Assembly (NCBI GenBank): GCA_964243295.1 | Contig: CAXTEJ010000071.1 | Span: forward strand, 1 to 15,046 | DNA: 15,046 nt | Direction: 5' to 3' | Source of the DNA: CAXTEJ01 sp964243295 | GTDB taxonomy: Bacteria > Actinomycetota > Actinomycetes > Actinomycetales > Angustibacteraceae | Shown: positions 1 to 7,178 of the stretch, one piece after another | Position numbering within the stretch: position 1 is the stretch's first letter | Layout of the letters: every line of letters starts with the position of its first letter | Made by a program: the position numbers and the translations under genes | The notes under the pieces: model-generated | Told to the model about the DNA's origin: nothing | The model's input: only the letters and a program-made list of their open reading frames with translations | Database searches by the model: none

Positions 1-1
1 G

Positions 2-928
2 CTCGGCGGCTTCGGCCCGGGCCTGGGGCTACGGCCGTGGCGCGTCGTCGCCGGCGTCTGCCTGGGGCTGTGCGCCGGCACCAAGTGGTCCGGCGTGTTC
101 TTCCTCGCCGCCTTCGCCGTCATGTCGCTGCTGTGGGACGTCGGCGCGCGCCGCGCGGCGGGCGTGCGCGGCTGGTTCCTCGGCGGGGTGCTCCGCGACG
201 GGGTCCCCGCCTTCGTCTCGCTCGTCCCGGTCGCGGCACTGGCCTACCTGGCCTCGTGGACCGGCTGGTTCGCCACCAAGGGCGGCTGGGACCGGCAGTG
301 GGGTGCCCAGCACGCGAGCCGCGACCACGGCTGGGTGCCCGACGTGGTGCGCAGCCTGTGGCACTACCACCAGGAGATGTACCGGTTCAACGTCAACCTC
401 ACGTCGTTCCACAGCTACAAGACCAACCCGTGGTCGTGGGTGGTCCAGGGCCGGCCGACGTCCTTCTTCTACGAGGGCAAGAAGCTCGGCCAGGAGGGCT
501 GCGCGGTCAACGCGTGCTCGAAGGCCATCACCTCGATCGGCACGCCGACGCTGTGGTGGGGCGGGGCGCTCGCGATCCTCGTGCTGCTGGTGATGTGGGC
601 GCTGCGGCGTGACTGGCGCGCAGGAGCGATCCTGGCCGGGCTGCTCGCCGGGTGGGGGCCGTGGTTCCTGTTCCAGGAGCGCACGATCTACAGCTTCTAC
701 GCCGTCGCCTTCGTGCCGTGGGTCGTTCTCGCCGTGACCTACGTGCTCGGCATGGTGCTCGGCCGCAGCGACGCCGGTCCGCGGCGCCGGTTCGTCGGGG
801 CCGGCGCCGCCGGCGCGTACGTCGTCACCTGCGTCGTGCTGTTCTTCTTCTTCCTGCCGATCTACACCGCGCAGGTCATCCCCTACGCGTCGTGGGCGCG
901 GCGGATGTGGTTCCCCAGCTGGATCTGA
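2..928 (+). CDS. Protein O-mannosyltransferase (PMT family), C-terminal part, 5' end outside window
   Basis: The reading frame is open from base 2 to the TGA at 926-928, giving about 308 residues without a start, so the N-terminal catalytic half lies upstream. PMT enzymes transfer mannose from polyprenyl-phosphate-mannose to Ser/Thr of exported proteins at the membrane. Seen here: a GTKWSG motif in a hydrophobic helix near residues 27-32 of the fragment, typical of actinobacterial PMTs. A soluble loop follows (HYHQEMYRFN, then SFHSYKTNPWSW), then several strongly hydrophobic segments (for example AILVLLVMWAL, and a Val/Leu/Phe-rich segment ending FFFFLPIY). This matches the C-terminal four-helix region of the family. 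The protein ends in FPSWI. The missing N-terminus prevents checking the catalytic acidic residues. The next gene converges from the other strand after 52 bases. Family assignment is confident; the exact acceptor proteins are unknown. Confidence 0.85.
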   Translation, partial: LGGFGPGLGLRPWRVVAGVCLGLCAGTKWSGVFFLAAFAVMSLLWDVGARRAAGVRGWFLGGVLRDGVPAFVSLVPVAALAYLASWTGWFATKGGWDRQWGAQHASRDHGWVPDVVRSLWHYHQEMYRFNVNLTSFHSYKTNPWSWVVQGRPTSFFYEGKKLGQEGCAVNACSKAITSIGTPTLWWGGALAILVLLVMWALRRDWRAGAILAGLLAGWGPWFLFQERTIYSFYAVAFVPWVVLAVTYVLGMVLGRSDAGPRRRFVGAGAAGAYVVTCVVLFFFFLPIYTAQVIPYASWARRMWFPSWI

Positions 929-957
929 GCACTCGTGTTCCCCAGCTGGATCTGAGC
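910..957. repeat. Tandem 21-bp direct repeat duplicating the end of the mannosyltransferase gene
   Basis: Bases 910-930 recur exactly at 937-957, separated by ACTCGT, so the period is 27 bases. The repeat carries the final FPSWI codons and the TGA stop. Because 27 is a multiple of three, the second copy is in frame with the first. Readthrough of the first stop would add eight residues ending in a second FPSWI. Each copy contains the palindrome CCAGCTGG. It looks like a local tandem duplication rather than a mobile element. Confidence 0.9.
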
Positions 958-966
958 GCAGGCTCA
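953..966. terminator. Weak stem-loop between convergent genes
   Basis: TGAGC (953-957) can pair with GCTCA (962-966) across a GCAG loop. It lies in the 52-base gap between the convergent mannosyltransferase and muramidase genes, where a bidirectional terminator would be expected. The stem is only 5 bp and has no T-tract, so this is a weak candidate. Confidence 0.2.
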
Positions 967-980
967 CCATGCCGCGGGCG

Positions 981-3260
981 TCAGCTGCGCGTCAGCACCA
1001 CGGCCGGGCTGTACCCGGTCTGGTGACGCCTGGTGCGGCCGATCAGCACGCGCATCGACGTCCGGCCGGGGGCTGTGGCCACCGGCACGGTCAGCCGGTA
1101 GCTGCCGGTGCGGCTGACGGGCGCGCTCGAGGCGGTGCGCCACGAGCCCTTGACGAGCACCTGGCGGAACACCCGCTCACCGGCGTACGCCGCGCTGGTC
1201 CGCCCGGCGAGGAACACCGTCGCGGTGCGCGGCGCCACGGCTGCCGACAGCACGCCGGTGAGGACGGGCTTGACCTGCACGGTGCGCTTGGCGACGACCT
1301 TGAGCAGGTCCTTGGCGGTGCTGCTGACGGCGACCGAGGCGGTGACCTGCGTGCGCACCACGGTCGTCGCGACGCCGGTGGCCGACGTCGTGAGCGTCAG
1401 CGGCTTGGGCTTGGCGCCGTGGGCGGGCGTCACCGCCAGCGTGACGCGGCGCCCGGCGAGCGCGGCGCGCGTGTCGGCCCGCGACAGCTGCACCCGCAGC
1501 GTGACCGGCTGCCCGGGCGTCGGCACGGACGGCACCGCGGTGACCTTGAGCGACTGCGGGATCAGCGACGTGCCGCGGCCCGGGGCGCCCAGCGGCGACA
1601 CGACCGGCCCGGCGATGGCCGTCACCGCGTAGGTGTAGGTGACGCCGGCGGGCACCTTCTGGGTCCAGCGCGTCACGGTGCTCGGCAGCGTGGCCACCGA
1701 CGCACCGCCGGGCACGCAGCCGGGCGTGGTGCAGCGGCGCACCTTGTACGACGCGGCGTACCTCACCGGGGCCCAGCGCACGGTGAGCGTGCCGTTGCCG
1801 CCGGTCACGCTCGGCGCGGCGGGCGCGGGCAGCACGTCCACCACCGGCTGCGGCACGACGCCGACGGTCGCGCTCGGCCTCGACTCGCCCCAGCTGGTGG
1901 CCGCCTCGACCCGGTAGGCGTAGGCCTGGCCGCCGAGCAGGCCGGTGTCGACGTACGACGGGGTGGCGGTGGGGTCGGACGACGCCGCGACCCTCGCGAC
2001 GACGGTGGCGGGGGTGCACGGCGCAGGGGTGCAGCGGCTGACCGTGTAGGACGTCGGCGCGGTGGGCCCGCCGCCGGCCCGCCAGGCGAGGCTCACGCTG
2101 CCGCGACCCGGGGTGGCGACGAGCGCCGCGGGAGCAGCCGGGACGTCGCCGAGCACGGTCACCGCGGCGCTCGCGCGCGAGACCGACGAGGTGCCGGCCA
2201 CGTTGGTGGCGGTTACCGTGAAGCTGTAGCCGCTGCCCGGGGCGAGACCGGTGATCGTGGCGGTGGTCGCCGAGCCGGGCACCGTCACGGTGCGACCGCC
2301 CGGGCTGACGCGCACGGTGTAGGACGTCGGCACCGCGCCGCCGTCGTCCGAGGGCACCCAGCGCACCGACGCCGAGCGCGGCGCGGCCGAGGCCTTCACC
2401 GAGACCGGCGCGGCGGGCGCCACGACGGCGACCGGGGCGGCGAGGGTGCCGTCGGCGAAGGCCGCGAAGGCGGCGGCGTCGCCGGCGAAGCGGTTCATGT
2501 CGACGTCCCCGCTGATGCCGGGGAGCCGGGCGGAGGCGGAGTACTGCCAGATCGTCCAGGCGTCCCACGCGCCGACGGGCGCGGGCGGGGTGCTGCGGTA
2601 TGCCGCGAGCCACAGCGGGTAGCGCGTGAAGGCCGAGCTGTCGGCCATCTGCACCTTCCAGAAGCTGGGGTAGGTGTAGACGACCGGCACGCGCCCCGTG
2701 CGCTGCTGCAGGGTCTCGAGGAAGGTCTGCGACCAGGTGACCAGCTGGCCCGGCGTCAGCCCGCCGCTGGTCTCGATGTCGAGCACGGGCGGCAGCGTGC
2801 CGGCGGCGTCCAGCGGCCCGAGCGTCCCGGCGAAGGCGCGCGCCTGGGCGACGGCGGTCGAGATCGGCATCGCCGGCCTGGCGTAGTGGTAGCCGCCGAC
2901 GACGAGCCCGGCCGCCCTCGCGCCGTCACGGTCGCCGCGGAAGTAGGGGTTGACGTACGTCGAGCCCTCGGTGGCCTTGATGATCGTGAAGGTGGCGCCG
3001 GCGCCGCGCACGGCCGACCAGCTGATGGCCTTGCCGCCCGGGTGCTGCCAGCGGCTGACGTCCGGACCCGACAGCACGGCCGGCGCAGCAGGCGGCACCA
3101 CGGGCGGCGGGGTGGGCGACGGCGTCGGCAGCCCGGGCACCGGCACGGGTGCGGGCACGACGTCGGCCTGCGCGGGCACCGCCGACTGCACGGTCAGGGC
3201 GGTCAGTGCGGCGACGACGAGCGGGGCGAGCCGTCGCGGTCGTGCGGTCAGCGAGTGCAT
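981..3260 (-). CDS. Secreted GH25 family muramidase with fibronectin type III-like domains
   Basis: GH25 enzymes hydrolyse the beta-1,4 bond between N-acetylmuramic acid and N-acetylglucosamine in peptidoglycan. I chose the ATG at 3260 because GAGGACAGGT precedes it and a good Sec signal peptide follows (Arg-rich start, hydrophobic core, VPAQA with likely cleavage after residue 32). This gives 759 residues. Residues 33-63 are a Pro-rich linker. The GH25 domain spans about 66-268, with DVSRWQ (D67) and VLDIE (D161, E163), matching the family's two acidic active-site positions. Three FnIII-like repeats follow at about 285-370, 373-470 and 478-570; the second and third carry spaced Cys pairs (RCTPAPC, RCTTPGC). 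The last 190 residues form a Val/Thr-rich region resembling Ig-like or cell-surface beta-sandwiches. No LPXTG or membrane anchor is seen, so it is probably released or held non-covalently. Role: wall remodelling or lysis of competitors (inference). Confidence 0.88.
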   Translation of the reverse strand: MHSLTARPRRLAPLVVAALTALTVQSAVPAQADVVPAPVPVPGLPTPSPTPPPVVPPAAPAVLSGPDVSRWQHPGGKAISWSAVRGAGATFTIIKATEGSTYVNPYFRGDRDGARAAGLVVGGYHYARPAMPISTAVAQARAFAGTLGPLDAAGTLPPVLDIETSGGLTPGQLVTWSQTFLETLQQRTGRVPVVYTYPSFWKVQMADSSAFTRYPLWLAAYRSTPPAPVGAWDAWTIWQYSASARLPGISGDVDMNRFAGDAAAFAAFADGTLAAPVAVVAPAAPVSVKASAAPRSASVRWVPSDDGGAVPTSYTVRVSPGGRTVTVPGSATTATITGLAPGSGYSFTVTATNVAGTSSVSRASAAVTVLGDVPAAPAALVATPGRGSVSLAWRAGGGPTAPTSYTVSRCTPAPCTPATVVARVAASSDPTATPSYVDTGLLGGQAYAYRVEAATSWGESRPSATVGVVPQPVVDVLPAPAAPSVTGGNGTLTVRWAPVRYAASYKVRRCTTPGCVPGGASVATLPSTVTRWTQKVPAGVTYTYAVTAIAGPVVSPLGAPGRGTSLIPQSLKVTAVPSVPTPGQPVTLRVQLSRADTRAALAGRRVTLAVTPAHGAKPKPLTLTTSATGVATTVVRTQVTASVAVSSTAKDLLKVVAKRTVQVKPVLTGVLSAAVAPRTATVFLAGRTSAAYAGERVFRQVLVKGSWRTASSAPVSRTGSYRLTVPVATAPGRTSMRVLIGRTRRHQTGYSPAVVLTRS

Positions 3261-3729
3261 ACCTGTCCTCGGTCTGCGGCGTGCGTCGCGCGAAGGGGCA
3301 CGACGAAACGGGCGCAGCCATTCAGACGTCACCCCCGTCACGGCTGATCGTCGCACACAGCGACAGGCAGTTGACGGATCGTGGCAAGCCGACGCGTGTT
3401 CGTGACCTGGCGTCCACCTCCCGGCCGTGATCACGCCTCGCCGGTCCGCCGGTGACACCAGCGCGGTCATAGCAGGTCGAGGGTCGAGGCATCAGGTGCG
3501 GCGCGTCGGTACGTCGGCATCGTCGGGCTGCTGCTGATCTCCACGACCACCGCCCCACGGGGACGGCGCTGCGACCAGCAGCTGTGCCTGCCCGCCGGAT
3601 CCAGGTCCAGCACACCCGACCGACGCAGCTGGCGCCGACGCACGTCGTGGTCCACTCCCGGTCGAGGACAGGTCGGCGACCTCGCCCAGGGGCGGCTTGG
3701 CGGAGCGCCACCGCATCTATGGTGGGCGC
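3261..3729. other. Divergent intergenic region, no convincing gene
   Basis: This 469-base stretch separates the muramidase (leftward) from the regulator (rightward) and must hold both promoters. Reading frames are short, Arg-rich and unlike known proteins. One plus-strand frame near 3510-3545 reads YVGIVGLLLIST, possibly a decayed membrane-helix remnant, but it lacks a start with a ribosome binding site. Visible structure: a perfect palindrome CGTGATCACG at 3426-3435, and a 5-bp hairpin GTCGC/GCGAC at 3350-3364 in the presumed muramidase 5' leader. I could not identify confident -35/-10 boxes. The TGTTAGAT motif found at the two downstream promoters is absent here. Confidence 0.5.
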
Positions 3730-4533
3730 GTGGTGGACATCGCCCGTGACAAGACCAGCGATCGCATCACCGGTGCTGGCCGCCGTGAGGCGATTCGCTC
3801 CCGGGTGCTCGGCGATGGTTTTGCCCGGATCGACGAGCTCGCTGAGCAGCTCGGCGTCAGCCTCATGACGGTGCATCGAGACCTGGACGTCCTGGCCGGC
3901 GAAGGATGGCTCAGCAAGATCCGCGGCGGGGCGACCGCCAACCCGTCGGCCCTCGTCGAAGCAGGTGTCAGGGAGCGTTCCCACGCGCTGCGCGCTGAGA
4001 AGGAAGCCATCTGCGCCCAGGCCGCCACCCTCCTCGGCCCCGGGCAGACCATCTTCCTCGACGACAGCACGACCGCCCTGGCGCTGCTGCCGCACCTGGC
4101 CGCTGCGGCGCCGATCACCGTCGCCACCAACTTCATGCCCGTCCTGACGCTGCTGTCGGAGCACCCGAGCGTCCAGGTGCTGCTGCTCGGCGGGCGCTAC
4201 AACCGGCTGGCCGAGGCCTGTTTCGGGCTGCACACGACCGAGGCCATCCAGCGGCTGCACGCCGACCTGCTGTTCATGTCGACGACTGCCGTCTACGGCG
4301 GCTCGTGCTACCACCGCTCCGAGTCGACGGTCATGGTCAAGCGGGCGTTCATGCAGGGCGCCGCCCGCACCGTGCTGCTGGTCGACCACGCGAAGTTCGG
4401 GCGACCGGCACCGCACCTGCTGAGCCCCATCAGCAGCTTCGACGTCGTCGTCACCGACCCCGGCACCGATCCCGACGAGCTGGCTCGGATGCGCGAGCTG
4501 GGCGTCGACGTGCAGGTGGCGCCGATGTCCTGA
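3730..4533 (+). CDS. DeoR-family transcriptional regulator of sugar metabolism
   Basis: The protein has an N-terminal winged helix-turn-helix (RIDELAEQLGVSLMTVHRDL) followed by the family's KIRGGA turn. A C-terminal sugar-phosphate-sensing domain follows, with DDSTTALALLPHL, LLLGGRYN, and DHAKFGRPAPHLLSPISSFD near the end. DeoR proteins are usually repressors that release DNA when they bind a phosphorylated sugar. The recognition helix has MTVHRDL rather than the commoner MTVRRDL. The start is uncertain: GTG 3730 or 3733 (GGTGGG at 3721-3726) gives about 267 residues and fits the family, while TTG 3697 preceded by AGGGG would add eleven. The gene ends 65 bases before the dehydrogenase and is probably the local regulator of the kinase/ABC locus. 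Its own upstream region lacks the palindromes seen at the other promoters, so autoregulation is not evident. Confidence 0.88.
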   Translation: MVDIARDKTSDRITGAGRREAIRSRVLGDGFARIDELAEQLGVSLMTVHRDLDVLAGEGWLSKIRGGATANPSALVEAGVRERSHALRAEKEAICAQAATLLGPGQTIFLDDSTTALALLPHLAAAAPITVATNFMPVLTLLSEHPSVQVLLLGGRYNRLAEACFGLHTTEAIQRLHADLLFMSTTAVYGGSCYHRSESTVMVKRAFMQGAARTVLLVDHAKFGRPAPHLLSPISSFDVVVTDPGTDPDELARMRELGVDVQVAPMS

Positions 4534-4539
4534 CGGGCC

Positions 4540-4576
4540 TGGTGCGCCTGAGAGATGTGATGTTAGATTTCACATC
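4540..4576 (+). promoter_or_regulatory. Putative promoter and operator of the dehydrogenase/kinase transcript
   Basis: An AT-rich island interrupts the GC-rich sequence. TGGTGC (4540-4545) is a weak -35, followed 18 bases later by TAGATT (4564-4569). That hexamer is preceded by TGT, making an extended -10 (TGTTAGATT, 4561-4569). Centred on it is an inverted repeat, GATGTGA (4554-4560) and TCACATC (4570-4576). The ATG lies 29 bases beyond the -10. The layout closely matches the site at 7114-7143. A symmetric repeat overlapping a -10 is a natural repressor operator, and the DeoR protein next door is the likely ligand (inference). Confidence 0.5.
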
Positions 4577-4598
4577 CCTGACCTCAGCGAGGAGAGCC

Positions 4599-5645
4599 AT
4601 GGACCCGTCGTCCCTCGTCGTCGCCTGTGCCGGCGACGCGTTCATCACCCCCGAGGCGCTCGGGGCAGCCGCCCGGGCGGCGCTCGGCGACGTGCAGCTG
4701 CTGACCCACCGGTCGGGCTGGCCAGACGAGCCGTTCGGTGACGTCGACGGCGTCCGCGAGGCGGCCGGCGACCCCGCCGAGATCGCCGCTCTCGTGGCGG
4801 GTGCGGACGTGCTGCTGACCCACCTCGCACCCGTCACCGCGGCGGTCCTGCGGTCCGGCAGCCGGTTGCGCCTCGTCGGAAGCGTGCGCGGCGGCCCGGT
4901 CAACATCGACGTCGACGCGGCGACCGAGCTGTCGGTGCCCGTCGCCTACCTGCCCGGCCGCAACCTCGGCGCCGTCGCCGAGCTGGTCATCGGCTCGATG
5001 ATCACCGCGACGCGCGGCACGGTGGCGGCATCCGCGCGGCTGCGGGAAGGCACGTGGGACGCCTCCGCCTTCCGCTACGAGCGGCTCGGCAAGGAGCTGC
5101 GGGTCAGCACCGTGGGCCTGGTCGGGCTCGGCGCGGTGGGCGCGCGCGTCGCCGAGCTGCTCCGGGCGTTCGGCTCGACCGTACTGGCGCACGACCCCTA
5201 CGCGACGGCCGAGGCGGCTGCGGCGGTCGGTGCCGAGCTCGTCGGCATGGACGAGCTGCTGGCGCGCAGCGACGTCGTCAGCGTCCACGCCCGGCTGACC
5301 CCGCAGACGCGCAAGATGTTCGACCGCAAGGCCTTCGCCGCGATGAAGCCCGGCGCCTGCTTCGTCAACACCGCCCGCGGTGAGCTGGTCGACGAGGCGG
5401 CGCTGGCCGAGGCGCTCGAGACGGGCCAGGTCGGCTCGGCGGCTCTCGACGTCTTCGACCCCGAGCCGCCGTCGCCGGGCAGCCCGCTGCTCGCCGACCC
5501 GCGCGTGGTCGGCACGCCGCACCTCGCGGGCGCCTCGCAGCAGGTCGCCGAGGAATCCGCCGCCAAGGTCGCACGGGCCGCCGCGCGCTTCCTGGCCGGC
5601 GAGGGCCTCGAGCACTGCGCCAACCCCACCGTCCTGGGGCGCTGA
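4599..5645 (+). CDS. NAD(P)-dependent D-2-hydroxyacid dehydrogenase (phosphoglycerate dehydrogenase-like)
   Basis: This family interconverts D-2-hydroxyacids and 2-ketoacids with NAD(H) or NADP(H). The ATG at 4599 has GAGGAG at 4589-4594 and gives 348 residues, normal for the single-unit members without an ACT domain. Seen: the Rossmann motif GLVGLGAVG (residues 173-181), a following acidic residue at D199 (LAHDP), NTARGELVD with catalytic R260, DVFDPEP with E289, and TPHLAGAS with H308. These are the Arg, Glu and His of the family active site. The N-terminal half also carries VRGGPVNID, the conserved substrate-side loop. The first kinase starts one base after its stop, so the two are translationally linked. 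In this setting it may oxidise or reduce an aldonate-like or short 2-hydroxyacid intermediate. A serine-pathway role is less likely because the gene sits in a sugar locus (inference). Confidence 0.85.
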   Translation: MDPSSLVVACAGDAFITPEALGAAARAALGDVQLLTHRSGWPDEPFGDVDGVREAAGDPAEIAALVAGADVLLTHLAPVTAAVLRSGSRLRLVGSVRGGPVNIDVDAATELSVPVAYLPGRNLGAVAELVIGSMITATRGTVAASARLREGTWDASAFRYERLGKELRVSTVGLVGLGAVGARVAELLRAFGSTVLAHDPYATAEAAAAVGAELVGMDELLARSDVVSVHARLTPQTRKMFDRKAFAAMKPGACFVNTARGELVDEAALAEALETGQVGSAALDVFDPEPPSPGSPLLADPRVVGTPHLAGASQQVAEESAAKVARAAARFLAGEGLEHCANPTVLGR

Positions 5646-5646
5646 G

Positions 5647-7099
5647 GTGCCCAGCATCGGCGTCGACGCCGGCACCTCCGCGGTCAAGGCCGTGCTCTTC
5701 GACGACGACTGGACGTGCCTGCGCACCGCGACGGTCGCGGTCGAGGTCCGGCGTCCGCACCCGGGCTGGAGCGAGCAGGACCCCGAGGCGGTGTGGACGG
5801 CGGTCGCGGCGGTCGTGCGCGAGGTCGCGGCCGGCGTGCAGGTCGACGCCGTGTCGGTGACCGGGCAGGGCGACGGCTGCTGGCTGGTCGACCGCGCGGG
5901 CCGTCCGGTGCGGCCGGCGATGCTGTGGAACGACGCGCGGGCCACCGACGAGGTCGACCGGTGGGACCGTGACGGCCTGCTCGACGAGGCCTTCGACCGC
6001 ACCGGCTCGTGGGGGTTCGCCGGCCTCGCCCACGCCCAGCTGGCCTGGCTCGCGACGCACGAGCCGCAGGCCGCGGCCGACGCCGCGACGCTGCTCAGCT
6101 GCGGCAGCTGGCTGAACCTGCGCCTCACCGGTCGCTCGGCGCTCGACGTCTCGGACGCGAGCAACCCGTTCCTCGCGGCTGACGGCAGCGGCTACGCCGG
6201 CGAGCTGCTCGACCGGCTCGGGCTCGGCTGGGTGCAGCCGCTGCTGCCGGACGTCGTCAGCGGCCGTGAGCGCGTCGTGCCCCTGACCGCGGCGGCGGCC
6301 GCCGAGCTGGGCCTGCGCGCAGGCACCCCGGTGGTGCTCGCGCCGTACGACGTGGTGACCACGGCGATCGGGTCGGGCGCCGTCGGCCCGACGTCCGCCA
6401 TGGCGGTGCTGGGCACGACGCTCGCGGTCGGCGTGGTCGCACCCGACGCCCAGCTCGGCCGTCAGCGCACGGGCTCGGCGCTCGACCTCGGCCTGGACGG
6501 CCGGTGGATGCTGCTCTACGGCACGCTCGCCGGCACCGAGGTGCTCGACTGGACCCAGCGGCTGCTCGGCCTGCCCTCGGTGGCCGCGCTCGTCGCGCTC
6601 GCCGGGACGGCGACGCCCGGGCGCGGGCCGCTCGTGCTGCCGTACCTGTCGCCCGCCGGTGAGCGCACGCCGTTCCGCGACCCCCTCGCGCGCGGCGCCG
6701 TGCTCGGCCTCGACCTCGAGCAGCAGCCCGCGGACATCGCGCTCAGCGTGCTCGAGGGCCTCACGCTGGCCGTCGCCGACTGCCTGGACGCCTCCGGGAC
6801 GCCGGCCCGCCACGGTCTCGGTGTCGGGCGGCGGCGCGCGCAGCGACCTGTGGTGCCAGCTGCTCGCCGACGCGTGCGGCGTGCCCGTCGAGCGCGGCAC
6901 CGGCGAGCAGATCGGCGCCCTGGGAGCGGCACTCACCGCCGCCACCGAGCTCGGCCGCTACGCCGGCATCGACCAGGCCGTGACCGCGGGCGTCACCGTC
7001 GGCCAGGTCTTCGAGCCCGACCCCGCCGGCGTCGCCCGGCTGCGCGCCCGAGCCACCCGGTTCGCCGAGGCCCGCGCCGCCGCCGCCCACCGCCTCTGA
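5647..7099 (+). pseudogene. FGGY-family carbohydrate kinase (xylulokinase-like), frameshifted
   Basis: FGGY kinases phosphorylate sugars or polyols with ATP. The GTG at 5647 follows the dehydrogenase stop by one base, with GGGG at 5636-5639 upstream. Frame 1 encodes IGVDAGTS (D7, phosphate-binding loop), TGQGDG, WNDARATDE (residues 94-102), SDASNP, and APYDVVTTAIGSG with D235 as probable catalytic base. Between about 6790 and 6815 homology jumps to the next frame, which reads TVSVSGGGARSDLWCQLLAD and runs to TGA 7097-7099. One extra base (or two missing) explains this; restored, the protein would be about 483 residues, normal for the family. As written, frame 1 instead continues with about 100 Arg-rich residues to a stop at 7131. 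This may be a sequencing error, a genuine inactivating mutation or, less likely, recoding. All other motifs are intact, so decay would be recent. Substrate unknown. Confidence 0.8.
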
Positions 7100-7110
7100 A
7101 TCTCTCAGAG
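7094..7110. terminator. Small stem-loop overlapping the first kinase stop
   Basis: CTCTGA (7094-7099, including the stop codon) can pair with TCAGAG (7105-7110) over a 5-base ATCTC loop. It sits just before the internal promoter and could cause partial termination. The stem is short and has no T-tract, so chance is a fair alternative. Confidence 0.2.
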
Positions 7111-7113
7111 TGC

Positions 7114-7143
7114 TTGTGCTATCTAACATGAGCCTGTTAGATA
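7114..7143 (+). promoter_or_regulatory. Putative internal promoter with perfect 9-bp inverted-repeat operator
   Basis: TATCTAACA (7120-7128) and TGTTAGATA (7135-7143) form a perfect inverted repeat with a 6-base spacer. The right arm is also an extended -10 (TGT followed by TAGATA, 7138-7143), and TTGTGC (7114-7119) lies 18 bases upstream as a -35. The GTG start of the second kinase is 35 bases downstream. The extended -10, the 18-base spacing and the -35-like hexamer are shared with 4540-4569. The palindrome spans the whole -35/-10 spacer, as expected for a repressor operator. Binding by the DeoR protein is inferred. Confidence 0.6.
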
Positions 7144-7178
7144 AAGGCCACGGCAACGTCGCCTGACTGGAGGACCGC

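Noticed and set aside
969..3347. Long plus-strand open frame opposite the muramidase
   Set aside because: It is rich in Arg, Gly and Ala without domain-like pattern. The minus-strand reading has a signal peptide, a GH25 domain and FnIII repeats, so this is a GC-driven shadow.
3261..3480. c-di-AMP (ydaO-type) riboswitch upstream of the muramidase
   Set aside because: These often precede actinobacterial wall hydrolases, and a GGGGGTGA stretch is present on the minus strand. The other conserved blocks and the closing helix are not recognisable by eye.
3467..3716. Small minus-strand open frames in the divergent gap
   Set aside because: They are Arg/Ser-rich, resemble no family, and have no ribosome binding site.
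4305..4598. Upstream extension of the dehydrogenase reading frame
   Set aside because: It overlaps the DeoR gene and the promoter palindrome. The ATG at 4599 has a clear GAGGAG site and starts where homology begins.
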